Of a DNA stretch of 64,000 nt, positions 45,040-54,394 are shown one piece after another. The translations under genes and the position numbers were made by a program. Origin of the DNA: Streptomyces sp. NBC_00078 (GTDB taxonomy: Bacteria > Actinomycetota > Actinomycetes > Streptomycetales > Streptomycetaceae); assembly GCF_026343335.1 (NCBI RefSeq), contig NZ_JAPELX010000001.1, positions 3,162,001 to 3,226,000 of the forward strand. The letters run 5' to 3'. Each line of letters starts with the position of its first letter. Within the stretch, counting starts at the first letter, position 1. The notes under the pieces are model-generated. The model saw nothing but the letters and a program-made list of their open reading frames with translations, searched no databases and was not told the origin of the DNA.

Positions 45040-45503
45040 GGTTCCCTGCCCGCTCTCACGCGTCTGCTTGGTCTGTCGCCTCTGCTTGGCGGGACCGCTT
45101 CTCCCGACTGCGGGACGACCGGGGGCTGTCCACCGTCGAGGTCGTGATCCTCGCCCCGGTGATGATCCTGTTCATCCTGGTGCTGGTGGCCTTCGGACAA
45201 CTCGTGGACGGCCGCGGCGCGCTCGACGGGGCAGCGCGGGACGCGGCCCGCGCGGGCTCGATCCAGAAGGACCACGCGACGGCGATGGCCGAGGCCAAGA
45301 AGGCGGCGGAGGCTGACCTCACGGACGTCTGCTCGGGCCCGGTGTCCGTCGTACAGACCAGCCAGGGCTTCAAGCCGGACACCATCTTCACGGTCGAGGT
45401 CAGCTGCAGGATCCGAGGCCTGGCGATGCTCGGCCTGGACGTCCCGACGACACTGTCGGCGAGCTTCAGCTCCCCGCTGGACCCGTTCCGGAGGACGGCG
45501 TGA
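45036..45503 (+). CDS. TadE/TadF-like pseudopilin
   Basis: 155 residues: prepilin-type site DDRG-LSTVEVVILAPVMILFILVLVAFGQLV (Glu at +5), a helical stalk (GRGALDGAARDAARAGSIQK) and a C-terminal domain with two Cys (VCSGPVSV...VSCRIRG) likely to form a disulfide. Start overlaps the previous stop (ATGA), and the next gene starts in its stop (GTGA). Confidence 0.85.
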   Translation: MRFPARSHASAWSVASAWRDRFSRLRDDRGLSTVEVVILAPVMILFILVLVAFGQLVDGRGALDGAARDAARAGSIQKDHATAMAEAKKAAEADLTDVCSGPVSVVQTSQGFKPDTIFTVEVSCRIRGLAMLGLDVPTTLSASFSSPLDPFRRTA

Positions 45504-45979
45504 TCGGCGCGATCGGTGTGCGGGACTTCGTGCGCGCGTGGCTGTCCTCCCGCCGCGCCCGCCTGGACGACCGTGGCTCGGGCGCCGGCGCGGTCATCAT
45601 CTTCGCGCTCGTCTTCCTCTCCCTGGCGGCCTTCGTCATCGACGGCGGCATGTCCATCTCCAAGCGGGAGCGCGCGGCGGACATCGCCGAACAGGCGGCC
45701 CGTTACGCCGCCCAGGACATCGACCGTGATGCCCTCTACGAGAACGCGGGCGGCGCCGCCCCGATCAAGTACCAGGACTGCGACGCCCGCGTGAAGGCCT
45801 TCGCCCGGCAGATGGACATGTCCGGCGCGGACGTCGCGGCGACCCACTGCGTGGCGGCCGACGCCGAACAGGTCCAGGTCGAGGTGCAGCTGACGTATGC
45901 GCCCGTCTTCACCGGGATGTTCTACGGCGGTGACGTGGTCGTCCACGGACAGGCGGTGGCTCACAACGAGGTCGGCTGA
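45500..45979 (+). CDS. TadG-like pilus-associated protein
   Basis: 159 residues: DDRGSGAGAVIIFALVFLSLAAFVIDGGM is the TadG-type N-terminal membrane segment; unlike the two preceding genes there is no Glu at +5, so it may not be cleaved by the prepilin peptidase. KRERAADIAEQAARYAAQDID follows, then a short Cys-containing domain. No prepilin peptidase (TadV) gene is in the window. Confidence 0.8.
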   Translation: MIGAIGVRDFVRAWLSSRRARLDDRGSGAGAVIIFALVFLSLAAFVIDGGMSISKRERAADIAEQAARYAAQDIDRDALYENAGGAAPIKYQDCDARVKAFARQMDMSGADVAATHCVAADAEQVQVEVQLTYAPVFTGMFYGGDVVVHGQAVAHNEVG

Positions 45980-46092
45980 GCCTGCCCCTTCGACGTCGCA
46001 CATACGAGTTCATAAGATCTCTGTAGCCTCAATACATCTCACACAACCTCACAGATCCCATCTGTCCGCCCCGCTACCCAAGGACACCCGCC

Positions 46093-48994
46093 ATGCCGCG
46101 AACGCCCCAGCCCGTGCACATCCGGCGGCGTACCTTCGGGGACTTCGTCAAGGCGTTCTTCGCGTTCGTCGCGCTGCTCGTCCTGGTCGTGGGCGTGCCG
46201 GGCGCGCTGGCGGTGTCCGTGGGGTGGCCGCTGCCGAGCAGGTTCGAGCCGGTGCAGTGGCTGCAGAACCCGATCACCGTCGGGACCTTCCTGCACATCT
46301 TGACCGTGCTCGTCTGGCTCGCCTGGGCCCAGTTCACCGCCTGCGTCCTCGTCGAGGTCAAGGCCGCGCTCTCCGGAGTCGGCATCCCCGGGCGCGTTCC
46401 CGGCGCCGGCCCCAGCCAGCTGCTCGCCCGGCAGCTCGTCGCCGCGCTGCTGCTGGTTGGCGCCACCGCGGCCAGCCTCACACCGGGGCTGTCCCAGTTC
46501 GGGCACAGCCTGGAGGGGAACCAGAAGCCCACGGTCGCGGCCGCCCAGCAGACCCCCGGACTCTTCGCCCAGCAGCAGGAGCAGACTGCAGGCACAGCCG
46601 ATGCCCTCGCCGAGCAGGCATCCCATGCCGCAGCACAGGCGGACAGCGGCAGCAGTGGTACCGCCAAGCACGGCGAGACGAAGTACTACCGCATCCAGCC
46701 GCCCGAGGGGCGTCACCACGACACCCTCTGGGAGGTCGCCCAGCGCCACCTCGGTGACGGGCGCCGGTACAAGGAGATCTACCAGCTCAACAAGGACCGG
46801 ATCCAGGCGGACGGCTCCAAACTGTCCGAGGCCAGTCTGATCCGGCCCGGGTGGATCATGGAGATGCCGGGCGACGCGCACGGCGGCGAACTCGTCGAGA
46901 TGCCCGACGCTCACGCCCAGGTGTCGCACGAAGTGCAGCAGCAGATCCACGACTACGCCAAGACCGGGGACCATGCGCAGGACCGTGGCGACCGGGACAC
47001 CCAGCAGTTCGCCGTGCCTGAGCAGCGGCTTGCCCCTCACGAGCAGCACCACCAGCACGCCACCCCGGCCGCCTCCGCCTCCTCGGAGTCCGGCACCCAA
47101 TCCTTCGGCCTCCCCGAAGCCCTTCTTGCCGCTCCCCTCCTCGCCGCCGGGCTCCTCGGGGCCCTCGGTCGCCGGCGCCGGCAGGCGCTGTGGCAGTCGG
47201 CGTTCGGGGCGGTCGGAGGGCGGCGCGGAATGGAGCCGCCCACGCCGACTGGGGCGGCCGCCGAGGCCGAGGACGCGCTTCTGGTCGGCGCCGACCCCGA
47301 AGGCGTACGGCTGCTCGACCGGTCCCTGCGCGGACTGGCCGCGTCCCTCGCCGCCGAGTCGCGCGCTGCCCACCGTGTACGCGGCCTGGCTGAGCAACGG
47401 CGACCTGCACCTGCAGCTCGCGCAGCCCGCGGGCAAGCCGCCCGCCCCCTGGCGGCTCGGGCAGGACCAGACCTTCTGGATGCTGGCCCGCACCGACGCC
47501 GAGCGCTACGAGGACGCCGACACCGCCGCGCCCTACCCCGGTCTCGTCAGCCTCGGCACGCTGGACGGCTCCCGGCTGCTCCTCAACCTCGAGTCCGTGC
47601 CCGGCATCGTCTCCCTCAGCGGCCGTGAGGCCGACCGGGCCGCCGTGTTCGCGTCCGTTGCCGCCGAACTCGCCACCAACGGGTGGTCGGACCGCATGAC
47701 GATCACGCTCGTCGGCTTCGGCGAGGACCTCACCCCGCTCGCCCCCAACCGGCTCCGCCACCTCGACGACAACTCGGCCCTCATCGAGACCATGGAGGCC
47801 GAGACACGGCAGCGGCGGGGGGCGCTGGGGGCTGCGGGGCATGACTCGGTCCTCACCGGGCGTACAGGGCCCGCCCAGCACACGCGGTGGGCGCCGCACC
47901 TCGTCCTCCTCGCCTCCCAGACCTCAGCCGAGGACGCCGTCAAGCTCGCCGAACTCGCCGCCGACGCAAGCCGCTTGGGCATCGGTTACCTCGTCGGCAT
48001 GGAGTCCGGCGAGCTGCCCGGTGCCGCCTGGGAGATGGAGATCACCAGCGAGGGCAAGCTGCTCGCGCCCCTCCTCGGTCTCGAACTCGACGCGCAGCTC
48101 CTGCCGGTCGCCCAACAGCGTGCCGTCGTCGAGCTATTCGTCGAGGCCGACCCCGAGGGCGATCCCCAAGGACCCACGCCCACCCCGCCGTTCCTCGTCG
48201 ACATCAGCGAGCAGGGGCGGCCCGCGGTGTACGCGCGGCTCGTCGGGTCGTACGAGATCATCGGCCTCGACACCCCGGACGGAGAGCGGAGCGCACTGCT
48301 CCACGAGGCCCTGGCCCTGCTGCTTCTGCACCGTGAAGGCGTGCACCCCCGCGTGCTCACATCCGCCCTGTGGCCGCGGGGAGTTACCGAGGACGTGCGG
48401 GACGCGCTGCTGGCACGGCTGAGCACATGGCTCGGCGCCGACCCGGACGGCAACCCGCGACTGCGTACCGACGCGACCGGGCGCCTCATCCTCGACAAGG
48501 CCGTCGTATCGGACCTCGACGTGCTGCGGTCGCTGTACCACGAGGCCACGCAAGGCAAAGGCGCAAGCAGCCGGACCGTACGCGGACGGCTGCTCACCGA
48601 CGCGCTCGCTCTGGTGCGCGGACCGCTGCTCGCCGACCGGCCCGAGGGCCGCTACCGCTGGCTCACCCACGAGATCGTCGACGCCCAACTCCCACTGCTC
48701 GTGGCGGACATCGGGCTCGCACTGTCCGCCTTCCACCTAGAGAAGGACCACACGGAGAAGGCCATCGAGGCACTCGGCGCAGCCCTCAACTCCGCGCCCG
48801 GCGACGAGCGGCTGTGGAACGAGCTACTGCGCGCCACCCACGCCACCGGCGACACCGGCGACACCGGCCGACTCCAGACCCTCACCGCCGATCTCATCAA
48901 CCGCAGCAGCCCGCGGGGACTGCCGCCGCGCACCGAGGCGCTCCTCGACGAACTGCTGCCGTCGTGGCGCAGCGGCGTCGCCACGGTGGGATGA
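46093..48994 (+). pseudogene. LysM and BTAD-domain membrane protein, frameshifted near 47370
   Basis: About 967 residues if repaired. N-terminal spans (AFFAFVALLVLVVGVPGALAV; TFLHILTVLVWLAWAQFTACVLV; LLARQLVAALLLVGATAASL), a LysM domain (about residues 197-257: YYRIQPPEGRHHDTLWEVAQRHLGDG...IYQLNKDRIQ...LIRPGWIMEMP), a Gln/His-rich linker, one more span, then in the other frame a long cytoplasmic part ending in a bacterial transcriptional activator domain (LHEALALLLLHREGVHPRVLTSALWP...RGRLLTDALALVRGPLLADRPEGRYRW). The frame changes within TCGCGCGCTGCCC at about 47370 (one base extra or two missing). Such proteins close Tad operons in Streptomyces. Confidence 0.78.
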
Positions 48995-49105
48995 GTACGG
49001 GTCTGTTTCTCCAGCGTCAGCTTCGGCATTCATACGGTCGCCTCACCTCCGGCGGGCAGCCAGGGGTGAGGCATGCTTCCGTGTCCCGGCGACGGCCCGG
49101 TCAGG

Positions 49106-49756
49106 TCAGCCCGTGATGGAGAAGAAGATCGTGTCCTGCGTGTACCAGTCGACGTTCTTCGTGGCGCGCTCCCATTCCTCGTGTTCGACCTCGAGCTTGT
49201 CGATGAGGTCCTGGACGTCGTGGTGGAAGCTCTCGTCCATCCGATCCAGCACGGCACGGTAGGCGTCGGCTGCCGGCTTGGCCTTGGCCAGCGGAAACAT
49301 GCCGATGTGCGGCCCGTCGACGGGATAGGGAATGCGGAAGGGAATCTCCTCCGGCGGCCCGGAGAACAGACGGTCCAGCAGCAGATCCGCACTCACCCCC
49401 AGGCGGCGCAGCTCGTCGTCCACCAGGCTGAAGAAGGTGGCGGGATTGGAGAACACGCCCAGCTCCATGAGATCGGATGCGTTGCAGTCGATGATGTGCT
49501 GCAAGGCCTGGAAGTAGGCGCCCTCCGCGTACTCAGCGTTCGAGGTCGCGTGACCGGCCAGCAGGTGGTCGAGCGCGTCGGGTACGGACAGACCCCAGTC
49601 GATGCCCTGGCTGTCGAGTTCGTGTTGCCTCTGCTGCGCCCTCTCGCGTATCAGGCCAAGGATGCGCTGCTGGTCGGGCGTGAGGTTGCTCCCGGCTCCG
49701 AGAAACGCCAGGACATCGGCTTTGTCAGCGGTGCTGTACGAGATGATCCGGCTCAT
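49106..49756 (-). CDS. DUF7691-like hypothetical protein
   Basis: 216 residues, no signal or membrane spans: SRIISYSTADKADVLAFLGA, ALDHLLAGHATSNAEYAEGAYFQALQHIIDCNA, FSLVDDELRRLGVSADLLLDRLFSGPPEEIPFRIPYPVDGPHIGMFP, and an acidic end. It resembles a family of unknown function common in Streptomyces; the family number is from memory. Convergent with the LysM-BTAD gene. The ATG at 49756 has no strong ribosome binding site; one 30 bases upstream is possible. Confidence 0.62.
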   Translation of the reverse strand: MSRIISYSTADKADVLAFLGAGSNLTPDQQRILGLIRERAQQRQHELDSQGIDWGLSVPDALDHLLAGHATSNAEYAEGAYFQALQHIIDCNASDLMELGVFSNPATFFSLVDDELRRLGVSADLLLDRLFSGPPEEIPFRIPYPVDGPHIGMFPLAKAKPAADAYRAVLDRMDESFHHDVQDLIDKLEVEHEEWERATKNVDWYTQDTIFFSITG

Positions 49757-49858
49757 GATCGCCATGCTGCCAGCCGCCACTGACACCGAAGCCGGCAGGC
49801 AGGTGATCGCTTCGGAGCGGTGCGTACCCTTCTTGGCAGGACTCCTGCCGAAGAGCCG

Positions 49859-50185
49859 GGCTCATCAATGTGCTCGCCCCGGACACCGAGATCCTGGACC
49901 AGGTCGGCGTCAACGCGGACCACGACGTCGTGGTCCAGCTGCATGGGGCTCGCCCCGCACCTCCGCGATGACGAAGCCGGACGTCCTGTGGTGCGGCGCA
50001 CGCGCCGCTGCCGCCGCACGGCTTCATCGACACCGCACTCATGGACACGAAGAGCGAGGTCGTATGGTCCGCGGCGGACGACGAACTCGACGGCGACGCC
50101 GTGGGGGCAGGCGCGGACCACACCCTCCACCGACCTGCCACACGGCGCTTCCGCCGCCTTCCCGAAACCCCATAGGCAAGGACCA
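49859..50185 (+). pseudogene. Coding-like debris near the right end of the element
   Basis: Two short stretches with good codon bias: VLAPDTEILDQVGVNADHDVVVQLHG (about 49868-49946) and HGFIDTALMDTKSEVVWSAADDELDGDAVGAGADH (about 50019-50123), in different frames and without full start-stop structure. I do not recognise a family. They look like broken remains of one or two small genes. The rest of 49787-50360 shows nothing clear, except that the minus-strand frame ending at 50284 would form the recombinase tail in the excised circle. Confidence 0.35.
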
Positions 50186-50380
50186 GGCCGTTCGCCTGCC
50201 GACAGCTGCGGCCACCAAAGGGCGTCCCCCACCTCGGTAGCGGAGCACATCAGCCGTCAAATAATTCGATCACCTGTTTGCATCTAAGGCTGCGGCGCCA
50301 GCCGGGATCGCCCCTCAACCGCCACCGTGGCGCAAATACGCAGGTCAGCGCCGTGCGCACGACCAGCCATGTTTTGGGGC

Positions 50381-50395
50381 TCCTGCCGGGGGCGC
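50381..50395 (+). other. attR core of the integrated element
   Basis: Copy of the tRNA 3' end TCCTGCCGGGGGCGC, preceded inside the element by GACCAGCCATGTTTTGG (50361-50377), the inverted partner of the arm inside attL, and followed by chromosomal AAGTCTCC and a terminator. Confidence 0.8.
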
Positions 50396-50403
50396 AAGTC
50401 TCC

Positions 50404-50427
50404 GCCCTCCCTTTGGGAGGGCATTTT
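50404..50427 (+). terminator. Displaced terminator of the tRNA-Arg gene
   Basis: GCCCTCCC, loop TTT, GGGAGGGC, then ATTTT: a textbook Rho-independent terminator, eight bases after the attR core. After excision it would stand directly behind the tRNA-Arg gene. No gene immediately upstream of it on this strand needs it now. Confidence 0.85.
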
Positions 50428-50572
50428 GCCAGTCAGAGCGTGTTTCACCCGCCACGCCGAAGCCCCGGGCACTCCCCCGACGATCAAGGGAAGGTTCCGG
50501 GGCTGTCCGGCTGTCACCGGGTTTTCGCGGGTGGCCCTGTCGAATACGTGTCGAAATTCTTGGCGCGAAGCC

Positions 50573-50923
50573 TCAGTCGCTGTCGGCCGGCTCGGGGAGA
50601 TCTCCGGCAGCCTCCGGGCGCCGTTTCAGGTCAGGCAGCTGCCCCTCGACGCACCGCGCGTAAGTGGCCAACAGCACCGGCACGCTGTTCCCGGCCCATT
50701 CGGCCACCTGGGCAGGTGGGATCCCGTCGTTGAGCCACTTCGTGAGGCGCGTGTGCCGGTTGTCGTACACCCGCCTCCCCGTGGGCGAGTCGAAGACGTG
50801 CGGGGGCAGGACGGCCTTGCGCGCACTGCGCCAAGCCCGGCGGATGACCGAGCCCGCGTGTCGGCGAAGACTGCGAGTCGTTCGGCACGCTTGCCAAGTA
50901 AGCACCTTCAACTGGGATGACAC
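50573..50923 (-). pseudogene. C-terminal remnant of a tyrosine-recombinase integrase
   Basis: About 90 clear residues: LPPHVFDSPTGRRVYDNRHTRLTKWLNDGIPPAQVAEWAGNSVPVLLATYARCVEGQLPDL. The box-II RH (DNRHTRL) and the nucleophile-type Tyr (ATYARC) are present; the usual GHS is GNS, a catalytic His lost. The N-terminal two-thirds, including box I Arg, are missing. It lies just right of attR and is probably the trace of an older element in the same tRNA locus. Confidence 0.72.
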
Positions 50924-50975
50924 ACATGTTTGTCATGTCGGCCGTTGGGTCTGCCGCCGCTCTTCCGGTGATTGA

Positions 50976-51494
50976 TCACGAGAGGCCGGACGCTCTGAGG
51001 ACCGCCTGGGCGGTGTCATTGTCGATCCGGTGGCCGAGCTGTTGCAGGACGTCTGCTCCTTGGCGCAGTGTGCCCCGCTCGATGGAGCGGCGCAGTCCGG
51101 TGTCGAGCTCGTGCCAGATCAGCGGGTTGGCGGCCAGGACGCGGGGATCGAGTTCCAGGTGATGGCCGTAGGCGTCCCACAGGACCAGGTGGGGAGCGAC
51201 GTCGCCGCACTGTCTTGCGCCTGCCAGAGCGTCCGTACGCACCATGCGTTGGCACCACGGGCCGCGTACCGCAAGCCAGCCGGGACCGGCGCTCACCCGG
51301 TGTGGCAGCAGGACGGTGAAGACCGCGGCGGACAGGGTGATCCACAGCAGGGCGCGGAGCGGCGACAGCGTGTCCGCGTCCCAGTCGACCAGCAGGGTCA
51401 TGGCGCAGAAAATGAGCGCGCAGCCCACCGCGAACCGGGCGCTGCCACGCCAGTGGCGGTCGCCGGCCAGATCCAGCGGTCCGCTTCGTCCCAT
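50976..51494 (-). CDS. Small two-span membrane protein
   Basis: 172 residues: two membrane spans (ARFAVGCALIFCAMTLLVDW; ALLWITLSAAVFTVLLPHRV) then a PH-like cytoplasmic domain (GPGWLAVRGPWCQRMVRTDALAGARQCGDVAPHLVLWDAYGHHLELDPRVLAANPLIW) and a helical end. Common beside transport genes in Streptomyces; no function known to me. Same strand as the permease upstream, with a 100-base gap. Confidence 0.7.
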   Translation of the reverse strand: MGRSGPLDLAGDRHWRGSARFAVGCALIFCAMTLLVDWDADTLSPLRALLWITLSAAVFTVLLPHRVSAGPGWLAVRGPWCQRMVRTDALAGARQCGDVAPHLVLWDAYGHHLELDPRVLAANPLIWHELDTGLRRSIERGTLRQGADVLQQLGHRIDNDTAQAVLRASGLS

Positions 51495-51597
51495 GAGGCT
51501 GACGCTAGGCCTCCAATTACGGCCGGGCGATTGCCCCTGACGGGGCTCTGACGCCGCACGGTCGCATCTTGACGGGTTCCTGACGCGGGCGGTGGAT

Positions 51598-53553
51598 TCA
51601 GCCGGTGTGGACGCGGGGGCGGCGGGCGCGGTCCGGTTCGGCTTCGCGCAGGACCTCGCGGGTGACCGGGGCGACCTCGCCCTGCCCGAAGAGGAAGAAG
51701 CGCAGGAAGTTGTGGAAGGGGTTGCCCTCGGTCCACTCGAAGTAGATGTGCGGGGTGCAGCCGGTCGAGTCGCGCACGTGCAAGAGCAGGGCGGCCAGGG
51801 CGTTGGGGATGGAGGAGGACTCCAGGGTCAGGACGCGGTAGCGGTTGTGGAGGACCTCGCCGCGGACGGTCAGGTCGCCCTCGAACTCGGACGGGTCGGT
51901 AAGCGTCACCTCAAGGAAAACGAAGTCTTCTTGCTCCGGCAGGTCGTTGTCCGCCCGGATCTGCTCGATCTTGTCGCGGTACTCGGCCTTGTCGCGCCGG
52001 TCGGGTTCGTTGGCGATGAACCGTATCTTCCGGGTGGCCATGTCCCGGATGAAACGTTCCGCCATGTCGTCCAGCGTCACGCTGGTCACGCGCAGTTCGA
52101 AGGCGCGGGCCAGCCGGGACAGCAGGGAGACCAGGATGATGCCGGCGATGAAGCAGGCGCCGATCTTGACGCCGTCGGGACGCTCGACGACGTTGGCGCC
52201 GGTGACGTAGAGCAGGACCGCCGAGACGATCGCGAAGGCGATGGTCCAGCCGCGATGTCCGGCCTTGCGCGAGGCGATGGTCACCGCGATCGCCGCGGAG
52301 GACATCAGCACCAGGACGCCGGTGGCGTAGGCGCCGCCCTGGGCGTCGACGCTGGCGTCGAAGATCCACGTGACCAGGAAGCCGATCAGGGTGAAGACGA
52401 TCACCATCGGGCGCACGGCGCGGGCCCAGTGCGGGGCCATGCCGTAGCGGGGCAGATAGCGCGGCATCAGGTTGAGCAGCCCGGCCATCGCGGAGGCGCC
52501 GGCGAACCAGAGGATGGCGATGGTGGACAGGTCGTAGACGGTGCCGAAGGCGCCGCCCAGGTACTGGTGAGCGAGGTAGGCGAGGGCGCGTCCGTTGGCC
52601 TGGCCGCCGGGCTTGAACTCGTTCTCCGGGATCAGCACAGTGGTGATGAAGCTGGTCGCGATCAGGAACACGCTCATGATCAGGGCGGCGGCCGTGAGGA
52701 GCTTCTTGGTGTCCCGGATCCGGCCCTTCGGGTTCTCTTCGGTGTCGCCGGCGTCGCCCTGCACGTGTGGCATGACCGCGACGCCGGTCTCGAAGCCGGA
52801 CAGGCCGAGCGCGAGCTTGGGAAAGACCAGCAGGGAGACGCCGATCATGGCGAACACGTTGCCGTGCTCGGTGGTCAGGGCGCTGGACCAGTCGGTGACC
52901 ACGTGGCCCGCGGTGAGCACGTGCCACATGCCGACCATCACGACGATGGTGTTGAGCCCGAGGTAGGCGATCACCAGAGCGACCGCGACGCCGATCGCCT
53001 CCAGGAAGCCCTTGAGGAACACCGCGCCGAGCAGGGCGACGAGGATGAGGGTGATCAGCATCTGCTTGTCGTGCAGGGTGCTGGTCAGGTGGGGGTTCTC
53101 GACCAGGTGGGTCGAGGCGTCCGCCGCGGACAGGGTGATGGTGATCAGGAAGTCGGTGGCGGCGAAGCCGAGCAGGGTCAGGACGAACAGCTTGCCCTTC
53201 CAGAACGACAGCAGCCGTTCCAGCATGGCGATGGAGCCCTCGCCGTGCGGGCTCTCCTCGGCGACCCGGCGGTAGACGGGCAGGACGCCCGCCAGGGTGA
53301 CGATCACGAGGACGACGGTGGCGATCGGGGAGAGGAGTCCGGCCGCGAGGGCGGCGATGCCCGGCTGGTAGCCCAGGGTGGAGAAGTAGTCGACGCCGGT
53401 GAGGCACATGACCCTCCACCAGCGCTGGCCCTTGTGCGGGGGCTCCGGCTCCGCGTGCGGTCCCGTGTGGCCCCCGGGCTTGCCCATGTCGGACAGGCCC
53501 TGCAACATCCACGTCCGGAGTCGGCTCGGAGGCGGGTGTTCGGTGGTGGCCAT
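51598..53553 (-). CDS. APC-superfamily permease, probably potassium or amino-acid uptake
   Basis: 651 residues, about twelve membrane spans in the first 460 ([71 protein letters not shown] and others), then a cytoplasmic domain ([42 protein letters not shown]...[11 protein letters not shown]...[24 protein letters not shown]). The APC fold with such a soluble tail is like KimA-type potassium importers. Its position, divergent from kdp, favours potassium; this is inference. Start ATG after AAGGAGAG. A shared control region lies to its right. Confidence 0.8.
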   Translation of the reverse strand: MATTEHPPPSRLRTWMLQGLSDMGKPGGHTGPHAEPEPPHKGQRWWRVMCLTGVDYFSTLGYQPGIAALAAGLLSPIATVVLVIVTLAGVLPVYRRVAEESPHGEGSIAMLERLLSFWKGKLFVLTLLGFAATDFLITITLSAADASTHLVENPHLTSTLHDKQMLITLILVALLGAVFLKGFLEAIGVAVALVIAYLGLNTIVVMVGMWHVLTAGHVVTDWSSALTTEHGNVFAMIGVSLLVFPKLALGLSGFETGVAVMPHVQGDAGDTEENPKGRIRDTKKLLTAAALIMSVFLIATSFITTVLIPENEFKPGGQANGRALAYLAHQYLGGAFGTVYDLSTIAILWFAGASAMAGLLNLMPRYLPRYGMAPHWARAVRPMVIVFTLIGFLVTWIFDASVDAQGGAYATGVLVLMSSAAIAVTIASRKAGHRGWTIAFAIVSAVLLYVTGANVVERPDGVKIGACFIAGIILVSLLSRLARAFELRVTSVTLDDMAERFIRDMATRKIRFIANEPDRRDKAEYRDKIEQIRADNDLPEQEDFVFLEVTLTDPSEFEGDLTVRGEVLHNRYRVLTLESSSIPNALAALLLHVRDSTGCTPHIYFEWTEGNPFHNFLRFFLFGQGEVAPVTREVLREAEPDRARRPRVHTG

Positions 53554-54216
53554 CGGCGTGCTCTCCTTGCGTGCGGCTCAGCGTGTGATCTCGGCCATCA
53601 CGCGGACGGCGGCACCAGCGTAAGCAGAGAGTGACGTGTGGGCCTGGGGATGAGCTGGCTGAGGGCGTCAATCTTCCGTTAAGAACAACCCGCGCATACC
53701 GGCAGCACATCAAGACGGTGAGGTCACTCGGCTCATGGGCACCGGCTGCGCTGTACGAGGGAAGCGAGGGGGCAGCGAATCCGGAGCGGACACGAAGTGT
53801 CATGCCGTACGCCGTCTCCCGGCTGCCGTCGACGGACATGACACGGATCTGGACGGGGCACGCCTCGGGGGCCAGGGCCGTTGTGCCGTGAATGAGCCGT
53901 CAGCCGCCGTGCTGATCCCGGAGGCGGAGCCGGAGCGGCTCTGGCCGTTGCTGCTGCACAGCGGGGCGCAGACGTCGCCCACCCCGTACGGCGCGAGACC
54001 GACGCGGTCATCTGCCGCCTGCGCTTCCGGCTGCTGTGAGCGAGGTTCCGCACGCTCCCGGCGGCCTGGCCACCGATACGGACCCGTGGGCGTAAGAGTT
54101 CCGTCAAGGGTGCGGGGGTCGCCGTAAGAGAGCCGTCAACGGCCGACCGGATCCCGCCCCAGAGGCGGTTTCCTCTAAGCGTCCGTTCAATCCCCATCTC
54201 ATCCCGGGAGTTCACG
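53554..54216. promoter_or_regulatory. Shared control region of permease and kdp, with TTCCGTYAAG-like repeats
   Basis: Four related boxes: TTCCGTTAAG (53674-53683), TTCCGTCAAG (54099-54108), AGCCGTCAAC (54131-54140) and GTCCGTTCAA (54181-54190). The second and third are each preceded by CGTAAGAG and are exactly 32 bp apart; the fourth is preceded by CTCTAAGC. Repeats before kdpF are candidate sites for the response regulator KdpE. No complete gene in between. Confidence 0.5.
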
Positions 54217-54300
54217 ATGGCCGATCTGGCCTTCGTCGTCACCACGATCGCCGTATTCGCGCTGGTGGCGCTCGTCGCCAAGGGGGTGACGAAGCTGTGA
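54217..54300 (+). CDS. 27-residue membrane peptide preceding kdpF
   Basis: ATG with GGGAG eight bases upstream; reads [27 protein letters not shown], one membrane helix with a Lys-containing end. Its stop is overlapped by the kdpF start (GTGA), so the two are coupled. It may be a second KdpF-like subunit or a leader peptide. Confidence 0.75.
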   Translation: MADLAFVVTTIAVFALVALVAKGVTKL

Positions 54301-54386
54301 CCGCGGAGAACGTCGTCGGCCTGGTCGTGGCCGTCGCCCTGCTGGGCTATCTCGTCCTCGCCCTGATCTTCCCGGAGAGGTTCTGA
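54297..54386 (+). CDS. kdpF: KdpF, small subunit of the Kdp potassium pump
   Basis: 29 residues: [29 protein letters not shown]. The single span with the ending ALIFPERF is the KdpF signature; it stabilises the KdpABC complex. GTG start overlapping the preceding stop; kdpA starts 8 bases after. Confidence 0.92.
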   Translation: MTAENVVGLVVAVALLGYLVLALIFPERF

Positions 54387-54394
54387 GAACTGAC

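Larger units (their letters stand above)
9516..50395. mobile_element. Integrated genetic element (about 40.9 kb) in tRNA-Arg, large serine recombinase type
   Basis: Bounded by a direct 15-bp repeat TCCTGCCGGGGGCGC at 9516-9530 (tRNA end) and 50381-50395. Just inside each end is an inverted arm: CCAAAA-G-ATGGCTGGTC at 9531-9547 and its near complement GACCAGCCAT-G-TTTTGG at 50361-50377. Joining the ends yields a 52-bp imperfect palindrome of the kind used as attP by large serine recombinases, and the recombinase gene lies at the left end. Just outside the right end a perfect terminator hairpin stands where the tRNA transcript would have ended before insertion. Contents: disabled methylase genes, truncated conjugation genes, an EssC-like secretion locus, three IS elements, a Tad pilus operon. 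Limits are read from sequence; that everything between came in as one unit is inference. Confidence 0.78.

Noticed and set aside
53733..54127. Open frames between permease and kdp
   Set aside because: Several frames are open on both strands with inconsistent bias and no ribosome binding site; a brief stretch near 53890-53960 looks protein-like but has no complete gene.
53554..54216. c-di-AMP (ydaO) riboswitch before kdp or the permease
   Set aside because: I looked for the conserved elements of that riboswitch class and did not see them; only short direct repeats are present.
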